A stretch of 64,000 nt of DNA from JAILLW01 sp045640905 (GTDB lineage Bacteria > Bacillota > Clostridia > Lachnospirales > Lachnospiraceae), in NCBI GenBank assembly GCA_045640905.1, contig JAZUFW010000087.1, forward strand, positions 1-64,000. The letters run 5' to 3'. Positions within the stretch are counted from its first letter, which is position 1; each line of letters starts with the position of its first letter. Of this stretch, positions 1-7,772 are shown piece after piece. A model generated the notes under the pieces. That model ran no database searches. It had not been told where the DNA came from and saw nothing but the letters and a program-made list of their open reading frames with translations. The translations under genes were made by a program, and so were the position numbers.

Positions 1-552
1 GTCAAATCCGATATTCAGAAAACTGGATATTATCAAAAATACCAGAGGTGTTTTCGAATTTCCAAGGGCTCTTAAGGTAGATGCCACTCCGTTATATAAT
101 GCAATGAAAATAATTCCGAAACAGGATGTACGCAAGTACAATACGGAATCATCAATTATGTCGGCAGGCGTATTAAGCAAGGTAAGCAACGGTCTGGCCA
201 GGAAAATTCCGAGCAACGATACAATGAGTGCCGATGCTATCAAAATGTAAAAAGAATTGGCTACCGTGTTTCGAATTCCCTTTTCATCACCGGCTCCGAA
301 GTACTGTGAAATGATAATTCCTATTCCGATAGCCAGTCCGGAGCTCAACGCAAAAAACAAAAACGATGTCGAACTGCAGGTTCCCGTGGCAGCCAACGCT
401 TCTGCGCTGACAAACTTTCCTACCACAAAAGAATCGACCGTATTATACAATTGTTGAAACATATTCCCTATCAATAAGGGAAGTGCAAAAACCAATATGT
501 GCTTCGTGGGATTTCCCGAAGTCATATCCGATACTTTAACCGTCTTCGCCAT
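1..552 (-). CDS. MATE family efflux transporter, N-terminal part (truncated by window edge)
   Basis: The 184 codons present start at the ATG ending at 552, preceded by GGAG at good spacing, and read off the left edge. The protein begins MAKTVKVSDMTSGNP and continues with a hydrophobic helix and the stretch MFQQLYNTVDSFVVGKF, which is characteristic of the first helices of MATE exporters. At least four hydrophobic segments are visible. MATE proteins exchange drugs or metabolites for Na+ or H+ across the cytoplasmic membrane; the substrate here cannot be told. The missing C-terminal two thirds lie outside the window. Family assignment is secure, specificity is not. Confidence 0.85.
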   Translation of the reverse strand, partial: MAKTVKVSDMTSGNPTKHILVFALPLLIGNMFQQLYNTVDSFVVGKFVSAEALAATGTCSSTSFLFFALSSGLAIGIGIIISQYFGAGDEKGIRNTVANSFYILIASALIVSLLGIFLARPLLTLLNTPADIIDDSVLYLRTSCFGIIFIALYNGVASTLRALGNSKTPLVFLIISSFLNIGFD

Positions 553-644
553 TTTTTCGCTCCAAAATTATATTTTGTTTGATTATGGTATCACTTCACT
601 TTCTGTAAATATATAACTTTGTTTCGAAAAAATGATGTTTGATT

Positions 645-1784
645 TCACGCATATGCAGCCTTAGCTTTTGCTCTTTTGGCCAAATCCATCTGAAAGGCCA
701 AACCCGTGCTGCCATCTTCATGTAAATATATTCCGGTGCTCTGAATCTGTCCGCGCATGGCATTGGTAGTCGGATCATTCAGCGAAAACCTCGTTCCGGC
801 ACTTTTCAGATATATTGCACCTACATCCTTTTCTTTAAGGGAATACAGTTGTTGATTTCCGTTTTCATCAACGCACATTATTCTGAGCTTATCAAAAATC
901 TCATCATCTTCATCCAAGAAACCGTCGTTATCCGAATCATATTCGGCCAAATCATAAAATCCGTCACCGGATTTTGTTCCGAAAAGTTCACTTCCGTCGT
1001 TAATGATGCCGTCATCGTTTATATCGAGAGCCAGGAAGCCGCATCCGTCTATCAGATTGGATATTTCATCCTCGATTCCGTCAGAATCGATGTCAAAATA
1101 GAAAGTTTGGTCTGTCAAATCCGTAGAAGCTCCATTGAAGTTGATTACCAACGGGTCTGTCAGTGCCACTTCGAAATACTCAAGTTCCTCGGCATATTCC
1201 ATGCTAAATGACCGCGACATGCTTACATCAATATTAATGTCTACGGTTTTTCCGTCCGCACAATTAACGTGTCCCACCGCACTAAAGAATGTGCTCTCGC
1301 TTTCTTCGTAAAAGTATGATGTTCTGGATTGAATCATCATCCCTTTCGTATTTCCCAAAGCATCATTACCGTAAGTATCCGAATAATCACAATCCTCTTC
1401 GGACATCGGCGCAATATCTTTGGTTTTCAATTCTCTGTCCGGGAAAAGAAGTCGAAGCAGCATATTAATACATTCTTCTCGCATTCGATTGATTTCTTCG
1501 GCCAACGAGTACCTGTCCGTACCGATACGATTCATTCGATCCAGCATTCTGTTTCGAATCTCCGAAAGCGCAGAAACCGGATCATCATTAATCGATTCGT
1601 CTTCCCGGGGTTGTTCTTTTGGCAGATCCTCCTGATTCATCGGCTGATCGCTTAACAGGGTATTTAAAAATGTACCCTCTGAAAAATTGTTTGTCACATC
1701 TTGTGAATAGGTTTTGGACATACCCTCACTTTGAGAATATGTTCGTGCGGATTCCATTCCTATGATTCCGGAATTTATTCGCAT
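645..1784 (-). CDS. Calcium-loop protein with EF-hand/RTX-associated repeats, function unknown
   Basis: 379 residues with AAGGAGG upstream of the ATG. There is no signal peptide. The N-terminus (MRINSGIIGMESARTYSQSEG) is polar and resembles starts of flagellum-associated proteins. Residues about 65-115 are charged and probably helical. About residues 220-340 carry three acidic loops of the type DxDxDG (DIDSDGIEDE, DINDDGIINDGSELFG, DSDNDGFLDEDDE), which follow the pattern of the calcium-binding segment (DPLV...DGFLALD...GSELFG) found in RTX-type exoproteins. Calcium binding is inferred from these loops. A sigma-D-like promoter and a structured leader lie upstream, and a chemoreceptor gene precedes it. 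It might be a motility or surface-associated protein, but no function is established. Confidence 0.75.
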   Translation of the reverse strand: MRINSGIIGMESARTYSQSEGMSKTYSQDVTNNFSEGTFLNTLLSDQPMNQEDLPKEQPREDESINDDPVSALSEIRNRMLDRMNRIGTDRYSLAEEINRMREECINMLLRLLFPDRELKTKDIAPMSEEDCDYSDTYGNDALGNTKGMMIQSRTSYFYEESESTFFSAVGHVNCADGKTVDINIDVSMSRSFSMEYAEELEYFEVALTDPLVINFNGASTDLTDQTFYFDIDSDGIEDEISNLIDGCGFLALDINDDGIINDGSELFGTKSGDGFYDLAEYDSDNDGFLDEDDEIFDKLRIMCVDENGNQQLYSLKEKDVGAIYLKSAGTRFSLNDPTTNAMRGQIQSTGIYLHEDGSTGLAFQMDLAKRAKAKAAYA

Positions 1785-1840
1785 ATTTTTCCTCCTTAAA
1801 TCAACTTAACCACAAATGTGTCTTTCAAACCTCCTTTTTC

Positions 1841-1887
1841 AAAAAACAAAAGAACGGCACATCTAAGTATCCGTACTTGAATGTGCC
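1841..1887 (-). promoter_or_regulatory. Terminator-like hairpin in the leader of the calcium-loop gene
   Basis: On the minus strand, arms GGCACAT and ATGTGCC with an inner AAGTA/TACTT stem are followed by a T-rich run (GTTCTTTTGTTTTTTG). It lies about 60 nt before the start codon at 1784 and well after the upstream gene's own terminator, so it may act as an attenuator. No known riboswitch consensus was recognised. Confidence 0.5.
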
Positions 1888-1992
1888 ATCCGTGGTTCCT
1901 AATATTAATTGGTCCTAGTGATTCAGTTTCTTAATAAAGTCAGGTTAATAAAAACTGAAGCACAAGCATGCTGTCTGTGACCTTTGAATAAT

Positions 1993-2019
1993 ATATCGGT
2001 CATATCGGGGAAAAAATTA
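1993..2019 (-). promoter_or_regulatory. Candidate sigma-D (SigD/FliA-type) promoter
   Basis: Read on the minus strand: TAAT, 15 nt, ACCGATAT, against the Bacillus sigma-D consensus TAAA-N15-GCCGATAT. It points at the calcium-loop gene and would give a leader of roughly 200 nt. Its -35 element sits in the T-run side of the chemoreceptor terminator. Consensus match by eye only. Confidence 0.45.
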
Positions 2020-2044
2020 GCCTCCGGAAAAATCCGGAGGCTAA
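2011..2044 (-). terminator. Rho-independent terminator of the chemoreceptor gene
   Basis: A 12-bp stem (TTAGCCTCCGGA/TCCGGAGGCTAA) with a 4-nt loop is followed on the minus strand by a run of T residues. It lies about 40 nt after the chemoreceptor stop codon. Confidence 0.88.
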
Positions 2045-2085
2045 CAAATTAATTTTATATACGCTTGGAAGTGAATCCTTCAATC

Positions 2086-3750
2086 TTACTTGAAGAAACT
2101 TACTGCAGCATTGAGGCTTTCAGCCATCTCGTTCATATCCTTTGAATTATTGGCAATGTCTCTGATAGCATCGGCAATATTAGAAACAGAAGCGGATACT
2201 TCCTGAGAAGAAGCTGCATTCTCTTCGGAAATGGCACTCAAGTCCTGAACAGAACCGATAATCGTATTCTTAACGGAATCAAGAGTACTTACCTTAGATG
2301 CAATCGCATTTATACCATTCAAAGAACCTTCGATTTCGACATTCAAAACATCGAACTTCTCACGAGTTTCCTTGATGTAATTCTGTTCTGAAGAAATAAT
2401 CTCGGCAACATCGGATGATAACTGAACCGAAGCTTCTGACTGTGCTGTAATATTTCCAACAATCTGCTTAATCTGTTCAGCCATGTCATTTGACTGTTCA
2501 GAAAGACTCTTAATTTCTGTAGCAACAACCGCAAAGCCTTTTCCTGCTTCGCCGGCACGAGCAGCTTCGATAGAAGCGTTAAGTGCTAACAGGTTTGTCT
2601 GTCCTGCGATAGAAGAAATCATGTCAACTGCTTCTTCAATCTTCTTAACAGAATTATTGGTTTCTGCAATCTGCTTAGAAATTCCGTGAACTGCTTCAAC
2701 GGATTTTTCAGAAGAAGCAGATACTTTCTTGATGTACTCGGAAGCGTTATCGTTTGCTTCTTTAATATTCTTTGAAGACTCTGAAAGGTGTTCGGCATTT
2801 TCAGAAATATCATTAATGGCATAACCCATTTCGATAACCTGTTCATTAATGTTCTGAACATTCTGTGCCATTGAAGTAGCACCCTGAGCCAAATCTTCCA
2901 TAGCGAATGAAATCTGCTCAGCAGATGAATTTGACTGTTCGGCAAGTGAAGAAACAGTGCCTGCATTGCCCATCAAAGAGCCGGCTGTTGTCTTGGTCTG
3001 TCCGATGATGTTAGCCAAATTGGTCTGCAGCTTGGATGTAGAAGTAATAAGCTGATTACTTTCTTTAACGGATGACTTAACATTAACAGGCTTATTAAGA
3101 TCACCGCTTGCTACTGCAGATACGCCCTCAGCTACTGCCATCAAAGGATCGGCAACCTTCTTGGCAAGGATAAGAACTATTACGGCAAAGATTGCAAAAA
3201 TAACTGCAGCTATAATAACCAGCGTCCATACAAGACTGGAAATTGTAGAATTAACATTCTCGCAAGTCTTTCCTGCAAAAGCCATACCAAAGATAGCTCC
3301 GTCAGGACCGTACATAGGCTCGTAGTAAACATAGTAAAGTTTGTTGTTAATCGTAACTGAATCAGAGTAGTAATCGCTACCGCCCTTCAAACACTGATTA
3401 ATAACAGCATCCGAAGCCTTGGTTCCTTCAATACGTGCTCCTGAATTGTCTTTGATAGAAGTAAAGAATCTGGTATCTCCCATGAACAATGTCTGTTCTA
3501 CACCATAATCTTTCATTGAATCGACATATGTTGTATCATATTCGATCGCACCGGCCTCGTTATAAATCTTTTCATAATACTGTCTCAAACCGGTACATGC
3601 TGTTTTAAGAGTTTCCTTAGTCTGTGCTTCCAGCTCATCCGTTGTTTTTATAGCAGAAAACAAAGTTGTTCCGATAACAGCAATCAGAATCGGTAACAGC
3701 GAAAAGAGCAAAAGCATATTTCTCAAATTAAATGATGATTTCTTTTCCAT
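2086..3750 (-). CDS. Methyl-accepting chemotaxis protein
   Basis: 554 residues. A transmembrane helix at about 12-34 and another at about 173-196 flank an extracytoplasmic sensor of roughly 135 residues, consistent with a single Cache-type domain. A HAMP linker follows (about 197-250), then a long coiled-coil signalling domain whose hairpin tip contains EAARAGEAGKGFAVVATEIK. This tip contacts CheW and CheA. The ATG has AAAGGGGA upstream. The protein would sense an extracellular or periplasm-facing ligand and steer the flagellar motor; the ligand is not predictable. It is a single-gene unit with its own promoter and terminator. Confidence 0.95.
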   Translation of the reverse strand: MEKKSSFNLRNMLLLFSLLPILIAVIGTTLFSAIKTTDELEAQTKETLKTACTGLRQYYEKIYNEAGAIEYDTTYVDSMKDYGVEQTLFMGDTRFFTSIKDNSGARIEGTKASDAVINQCLKGGSDYYSDSVTINNKLYYVYYEPMYGPDGAIFGMAFAGKTCENVNSTISSLVWTLVIIAAVIFAIFAVIVLILAKKVADPLMAVAEGVSAVASGDLNKPVNVKSSVKESNQLITSTSKLQTNLANIIGQTKTTAGSLMGNAGTVSSLAEQSNSSAEQISFAMEDLAQGATSMAQNVQNINEQVIEMGYAINDISENAEHLSESSKNIKEANDNASEYIKKVSASSEKSVEAVHGISKQIAETNNSVKKIEEAVDMISSIAGQTNLLALNASIEAARAGEAGKGFAVVATEIKSLSEQSNDMAEQIKQIVGNITAQSEASVQLSSDVAEIISSEQNYIKETREKFDVLNVEIEGSLNGINAIASKVSTLDSVKNTIIGSVQDLSAISEENAASSQEVSASVSNIADAIRDIANNSKDMNEMAESLNAAVSFFK

Positions 3751-3787
3751 ATCTGGGAATCCCCTTTCATATGATTATAGTATCTAT

Positions 3788-3816
3788 TATTATAATATTT
3801 TCGCGCATTTTTTCAA
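3788..3816 (-). promoter_or_regulatory. Promoter of the chemoreceptor gene
   Basis: Minus-strand TTGAAA, 17 nt, ATAATA. A second possible -10 (TATAAT, 3774-3779) lies closer to the gene but lacks a clear -35. The 3751-4066 interval otherwise holds AT-rich DNA and the cyclophilin terminator. Confidence 0.5.
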
Positions 3817-4016
3817 GCCTTTTTGCTATTTTCCGACAATTTGCCAATGTTTTTTTAATTGTTCTGTCGTTTTGTTCACATTTCGTTCATAAATCGTTTG
3901 CCGTTTATTAATTTACATAATATTGTTTATTAATTTTTCAATTGTATATTGTTATTATAAGATAACAGATAAGCCTATTACACAGTTGTTGTTTAAATAA
4001 AACTTTTTCATAATAA

Positions 4017-4045
4017 ATGCCAGGTATTCCCAAGATACCTGGCAT
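4017..4045 (-). terminator. Terminator hairpin after the cyclophilin gene
   Basis: Perfect 11-bp stem ATGCCAGGTAT/ATACCTGGCAT with a 7-nt loop, starting about 20 nt after the cyclophilin stop codon. The minus-strand tail is only moderately T-rich (TTTATTATG). Confidence 0.7.
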
Positions 4046-4066
4046 CCTCCCTGTTTAGGGGTATTT

Positions 4067-4588
4067 TTATAATTTATTCGGTTCGGGATATTCTTCTCCG
4101 AAAGTTTCCACCGTAACAGATTTCATAACCTGATCTTCCAAAGGTCTGTCGGACCAGTCTGTCTTTGTTTCCGCAATCTTGTTAACATTTTCCATTCCTT
4201 CGATTACTTTTCCGAAAGCTGCATATGATCCGTCAAGATGGGGCGATGTTTTATGCATGATAAAGAACTGTGATCCGGCCGAATCCGGCATCATTGAACG
4301 CGCCATCGACAAAACGCCTTCCGTATGCTTCAAATTGTTCTCAAATCCGTTCTGGTTAAACTCACCCTTAATGCTGTATCCGGGACCTCCCATTCCTGTT
4401 CCTTGGGGATCACCGCCCTGAATCATGAATCCTTTGATTACACGGTGAAAAATAAGTCCGTTATAAAAGTCTTTCTTTATCAGACTGATAAAATTATTAA
4501 CCGACTCGGGTGCGATTTCCGGATATAATTCAGCTTTAATGATATCTCCGGATTCCATTTCAAATGTTACAATAGGGTTTTTAGCCAT
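4067..4588 (-). CDS. Cyclophilin-type peptidyl-prolyl cis-trans isomerase
   Basis: 173 residues from the ATG at 4588, chosen over an upstream in-frame start because AGGAG lies just before it and because MAKNPIVTFEMESGD is a typical cyclophilin start. Conserved pieces include FHRVIKGFMIQGGDPQGTG, SMARSMMPDSAGSQFFI and the substrate-pocket region around HLDGSYAAFGKV. There is no signal peptide, so it is a cytoplasmic proline isomerase assisting protein folding. It is transcribed divergently from the GNAT gene, only 78 bp away. Confidence 0.95.
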   Translation of the reverse strand: MAKNPIVTFEMESGDIIKAELYPEIAPESVNNFISLIKKDFYNGLIFHRVIKGFMIQGGDPQGTGMGGPGYSIKGEFNQNGFENNLKHTEGVLSMARSMMPDSAGSQFFIMHKTSPHLDGSYAAFGKVIEGMENVNKIAETKTDWSDRPLEDQVMKSVTVETFGEEYPEPNKL

Positions 4589-4630
4589 TTTCTGTCTCCT
4601 TACTCTTTTAAAATCCTGCATTCGAAATCC

Positions 4631-4660
4631 TTGCAAGCAATCAATCTCAAAGCATATACT
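4631..4660 (+). promoter_or_regulatory. Promoter placed 6 nt before the GNAT start codon
   Basis: TTGCAA (4631-4636), 18 nt, TATACT (4655-4660), then AAATAT and ATG. Transcription would begin at or next to the start codon. TTGCAA is palindromic, so it could also serve as the -35 for the divergent cyclophilin gene (17 nt to a weak TTTTAA); that is speculative. Confidence 0.5.
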
Positions 4661-4666
4661 AAATAT

Positions 4667-5383
4667 ATGGTATATGAATATGAGTTTCAAGACGAAAAAA
4701 TTTTATATGTAACGGACACACCTGATGAAATGGAGCAACTTCTTTCTCAAGGGCAGGAAGTAATTCCGCTTCTTAACGCCCAAAATTCAGGCTGTTCTTT
4801 TCCTTCCTGCAATTATGCCGTAAGTGATATTGAAAACATTGACTTCGATTATCTGTATAAAATACATCAGCGCCTTAATAACATTCCCTGGACCATCCTT
4901 TCAACCGAAAACCTGACGCTTCGTGAGATGCTGGTTTCCGACGTTGACTCATTTTACAAAATATATAAAGATCCTGCCGTTACCGAATTTATGGAAAATC
5001 TCTTTGAAGACCCGGAGGATGAAAAGCTCTATACGCGTAACTACATAAAAGATATTTATCCTTTTTACGGATATGGACTCTGGACCATTCTCAAAAAAGA
5101 CACCGGGGAAATAATAGGAAGAGCCGGATTATCAAATCGCGACGGCTTTGACGCACCGGAACTGGGATTCGTAATAAAAAAAGAATGCCGAAAACAAGGA
5201 TATGCATTCGAAATATGCTCTGCAATAATTCAATACGCAAAAAAAGAGCTCGGATTTAATAAAATCCAAGCTCTCGTACATCCAAACAATACATCAAGTA
5301 TCAACCTGTTAAAAAAGTTAGGCTTCGAAATTACGCATACACTTCATCAAGGTTATCTAACAGCTCGCCGTACGCTCTCATGA
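4667..5383 (+). CDS. GNAT family N-acetyltransferase
   Basis: 238 residues from the ATG at 4667; an in-frame TTG at 4631 coincides with the probable -35 and is rejected. About 80 N-terminal residues precede a RimJ/RimL-like GNAT fold: TLREMLVSDVDSFYKIY (first strand and helix), an acceptor region, ELGFVIKKECRKQGYAFE (acetyl-CoA pyrophosphate loop, Q/RxxGxA type) and HPNNTSSINLLKKLGFE (last helix). It transfers an acetyl group from acetyl-CoA to an unknown amine. No Shine-Dalgarno is visible, which fits leaderless expression. The last 53 bp overlap, tail to tail, the 3' end of the hybrid kinase gene. Confidence 0.85.
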   Translation: MVYEYEFQDEKILYVTDTPDEMEQLLSQGQEVIPLLNAQNSGCSFPSCNYAVSDIENIDFDYLYKIHQRLNNIPWTILSTENLTLREMLVSDVDSFYKIYKDPAVTEFMENLFEDPEDEKLYTRNYIKDIYPFYGYGLWTILKKDTGEIIGRAGLSNRDGFDAPELGFVIKKECRKQGYAFEICSAIIQYAKKELGFNKIQALVHPNNTSSINLLKKLGFEITHTLHQGYLTARRTLS

Positions 5384-7685
5384 AGTCATAATGATTATTC
5401 CTTAGGAACTCGACGTCTTCCGCTTTGGCGGCAAACTCCAAGGCTTTGGCCATTTCCGAAACTTTCGGAGCTCCTATGGTCAAAGAAGTGCTCTTAACGG
5501 CATGAACCAATACAGCGTAGTTATTCAAATCAGCCTCATCGTACGACTCCTGTATTTCTTCGTACTTATTCGAACTGCGGAATTCACGAATAATACTTTC
5601 GTAAAACTCTTCGTTATTCAGGCAGTAATTCATTCCCGACTTTACATCCAGGAAAGAAAATCTCTTTTCAAACTCCGACAAAGCTTCCTTGTTAACTTCG
5701 AGTACTTCCGGATTCTGAAGTTCCACGGTAGTATTCATCTGAGAAGGATTCGTACCGTCCTCTATGGTAACAATGGCCCTCGGCAGATACTTAATCATCA
5801 TCTCGTTAAGTTCCTGCTCGCGCACCGGCTTGCTTAAATAGTCGGTAAATCCGGCATTGAGATATTCCTCTTTGGCTCCCGAAATAGCATTGGCCGTCAA
5901 CATGATAACAGGTGTTCTTAAATTGAAGAAGTTTTCCATCTCCTTCATCTTATTAAACGTTTCTATACCGTCCATTACCGGCATCATATGATCCAGCAAA
6001 ATAACATCATATGTTTCTTCCATGATTTTGGCCAGGCACTCCTCTCCGGATAGGGCCGAATCTATATGAAGATCCGAATCTTTAAGCAGGCCTCTTATGA
6101 CTTTTATATTCAGTTCAACATCATCAACAACCAATACCTTGCCCTTCGGGCAGTGGAATCTTCTGAAGCCTACAGGTTCGCCGTTCTTTGAAACGTGCGA
6201 GTAGTTGGCAAAATCGCCAAGCAAATCTTTACCACATACCTTTTGCGGAATTCTGACGGTAAATTCAGAGCCGGCACCATATTCACTTTCTACGGAAATG
6301 GTTCCTCCCATAAGTTCCAGGAACTGCTTTGTTATTTTCAATCCCAAGCCGGTTCCTTCGATGTTTCTGTTACGTTTTGTATCTATTCTTTCAAAGGCCG
6401 TAAAGAGTTTGTCCATATTGTCCTTTGAAATACCTATACCGGTATCCTTGACTGAAATGATGAGCACCATATTGTCTTCATCAACTTTTTCCCAGTCGGC
6501 AGTCAGTACCACTATTCCCTCAGCAGTGTACTTAATGGCATTTGTCAGCAGGTTGGTAATAATCTGACGGACTCTGACCTCATCACCGTAGAGTTCATTC
6601 GGAATCGTGACATTATTTTCAAAGAGCAAATCCAGATTCTTTTCCTGTGCACGCATAAATACCATGTTATAGCACTCGGCCAGGACCGAAGAAAGTTCAT
6701 ATTTGACCGGAACTATATCCATTTTGCCCGATTCAATCTTTGAAAAATCAAGAATATCATTAATCAAAGACAATAATCCGTTGCCGGCATTGTCGATATT
6801 TCGCGAGTATTCCAAAATCTTGGGATTCTTGGCTTCCTTCAGAATAATGGAATTCATTCCGAGAACACCGTTTATGGGTGTACGGATTTCATGTGACATG
6901 GACGCAAGGAATGCGCTCTTAGCAACATTTGCCGCTTCCGCTTCATTTTTGGCAATTTCGGCCTCGGCTTTTGCATTTTCGAGTTCCGCCTTGGAAAGTT
7001 CCAATTCAGAAAGAGTCGCTACCAGATTTTTGTAATCCGGAGTCTCCATTGAAAACAGAATAATTATTGTAGCTATCGAAGCTCCGAAATTACTCAACAG
7101 CACTTGAGGGCAAACAACAAGCTGCAAGGTACAGCCCAGTACTTCCATGATTCCGAAAAACAGTATCGCCGTCTTTTTTCGTGTGCTGATATCTTTTCTG
7201 TTAATAAAAATAAGTAACCAACTGGCAAGTAAAAAGACAAACGACAAAATGTAGACACATAAATACAGCGGGCCGTGGACGTATTGTCCGTCTTCCGTGA
7301 AGGTAAATATCAGTCCGAAAAACAGATTCAGAACCATCACACACATATAAAGCCCAATCACGATATATGAAAGCGCAACCTGCCACTTTTCCATTTTCGC
7401 TCCGATCAGAGAACGGGTATACTGAAAATATGTAAAAATGAGCCACACGGCAGAAGCAAAATAAAGTGTATTGGCAAGTTGATTAAGCCACCGGGGGAAC
7501 ATATAAGCATAACTGATGTCTATAGCCGTCAACACATCCAAAACGTTTGTAATAACAAGCCACAGCACCATTCTTCGGAATACATTCGTCGTAGGTTTGT
7601 CTTCCGAATAAAGTACCCAAAGATAGATATATACAATTATCATAAAGACGGTTGCCGCCACCTCATAATGAACGTTATACAACAT
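5331..7685 (-). CDS. Hybrid sensor histidine kinase (7TM sensor, kinase, receiver, HPt)
   Basis: 784 residues with GGAGG before the ATG. About seven hydrophobic helices fill residues 1-220, followed by a coiled coil (ELSKAELENAKAEAEIAK). The HisKA dimerisation helix has SMSHEIRTPINGVLGM with the phosphorylated His. The HATPase domain has N, G1 (DTGIGIS) and G2 (GTGLGLKI) boxes. A receiver follows (VLVVDDVELN, phospho-Asp in VILLDHMMPVMDG), then a C-terminal HPt domain (VHAVKSTSLTIGA). It is a complete four-step phosphorelay in one membrane protein. No output regulator is adjacent, so it must act on a partner encoded elsewhere. Ligand unknown. Confidence 0.95.
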   Translation of the reverse strand: MLYNVHYEVAATVFMIIVYIYLWVLYSEDKPTTNVFRRMVLWLVITNVLDVLTAIDISYAYMFPRWLNQLANTLYFASAVWLIFTYFQYTRSLIGAKMEKWQVALSYIVIGLYMCVMVLNLFFGLIFTFTEDGQYVHGPLYLCVYILSFVFLLASWLLIFINRKDISTRKKTAILFFGIMEVLGCTLQLVVCPQVLLSNFGASIATIIILFSMETPDYKNLVATLSELELSKAELENAKAEAEIAKNEAEAANVAKSAFLASMSHEIRTPINGVLGMNSIILKEAKNPKILEYSRNIDNAGNGLLSLINDILDFSKIESGKMDIVPVKYELSSVLAECYNMVFMRAQEKNLDLLFENNVTIPNELYGDEVRVRQIITNLLTNAIKYTAEGIVVLTADWEKVDEDNMVLIISVKDTGIGISKDNMDKLFTAFERIDTKRNRNIEGTGLGLKITKQFLELMGGTISVESEYGAGSEFTVRIPQKVCGKDLLGDFANYSHVSKNGEPVGFRRFHCPKGKVLVVDDVELNIKVIRGLLKDSDLHIDSALSGEECLAKIMEETYDVILLDHMMPVMDGIETFNKMKEMENFFNLRTPVIMLTANAISGAKEEYLNAGFTDYLSKPVREQELNEMMIKYLPRAIVTIEDGTNPSQMNTTVELQNPEVLEVNKEALSEFEKRFSFLDVKSGMNYCLNNEEFYESIIREFRSSNKYEEIQESYDEADLNNYAVLVHAVKSTSLTIGAPKVSEMAKALEFAAKAEDVEFLRNNHYDFMRAYGELLDNLDEVYA

Positions 7686-7700
7686 CTATATTTTGCCTCC

Positions 7701-7740
7701 AAAAAACACTTAAGGGTGTATGGTTAACCATACACCCTTA
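7701..7740 (-). terminator. Terminator of the hprK-fba operon, directly before the hybrid kinase
   Basis: A 30-nt perfect palindrome (arms TAAGGGTGTATGG) ends on the minus strand in AAGTGTTTTTTGG. The T-run abuts the GGAGG of the hybrid kinase, so any transcript entering that gene must pass it. Confidence 0.88.
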
Positions 7741-7741
7741 A

Positions 7742-7769
7742 ATTATAACTCATAATTTTTTAATTGAAA
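7742..7769 (-). promoter_or_regulatory. Candidate promoter for the hybrid kinase, upstream of the terminator
   Basis: Minus-strand TTTCAA, 16 nt, TATAAT, between the fba stop codon and the palindrome. RNA started here would carry the hairpin as its leader. Confidence 0.45.
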
Positions 7770-7772
7770 ACC

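Noticed and set aside
4667..5383. Upstream TTG start of the GNAT gene at 4631
   Set aside because: The TTG is part of the probable -35 hexamer, has no ribosome site, and the extra residues are not domain-like.
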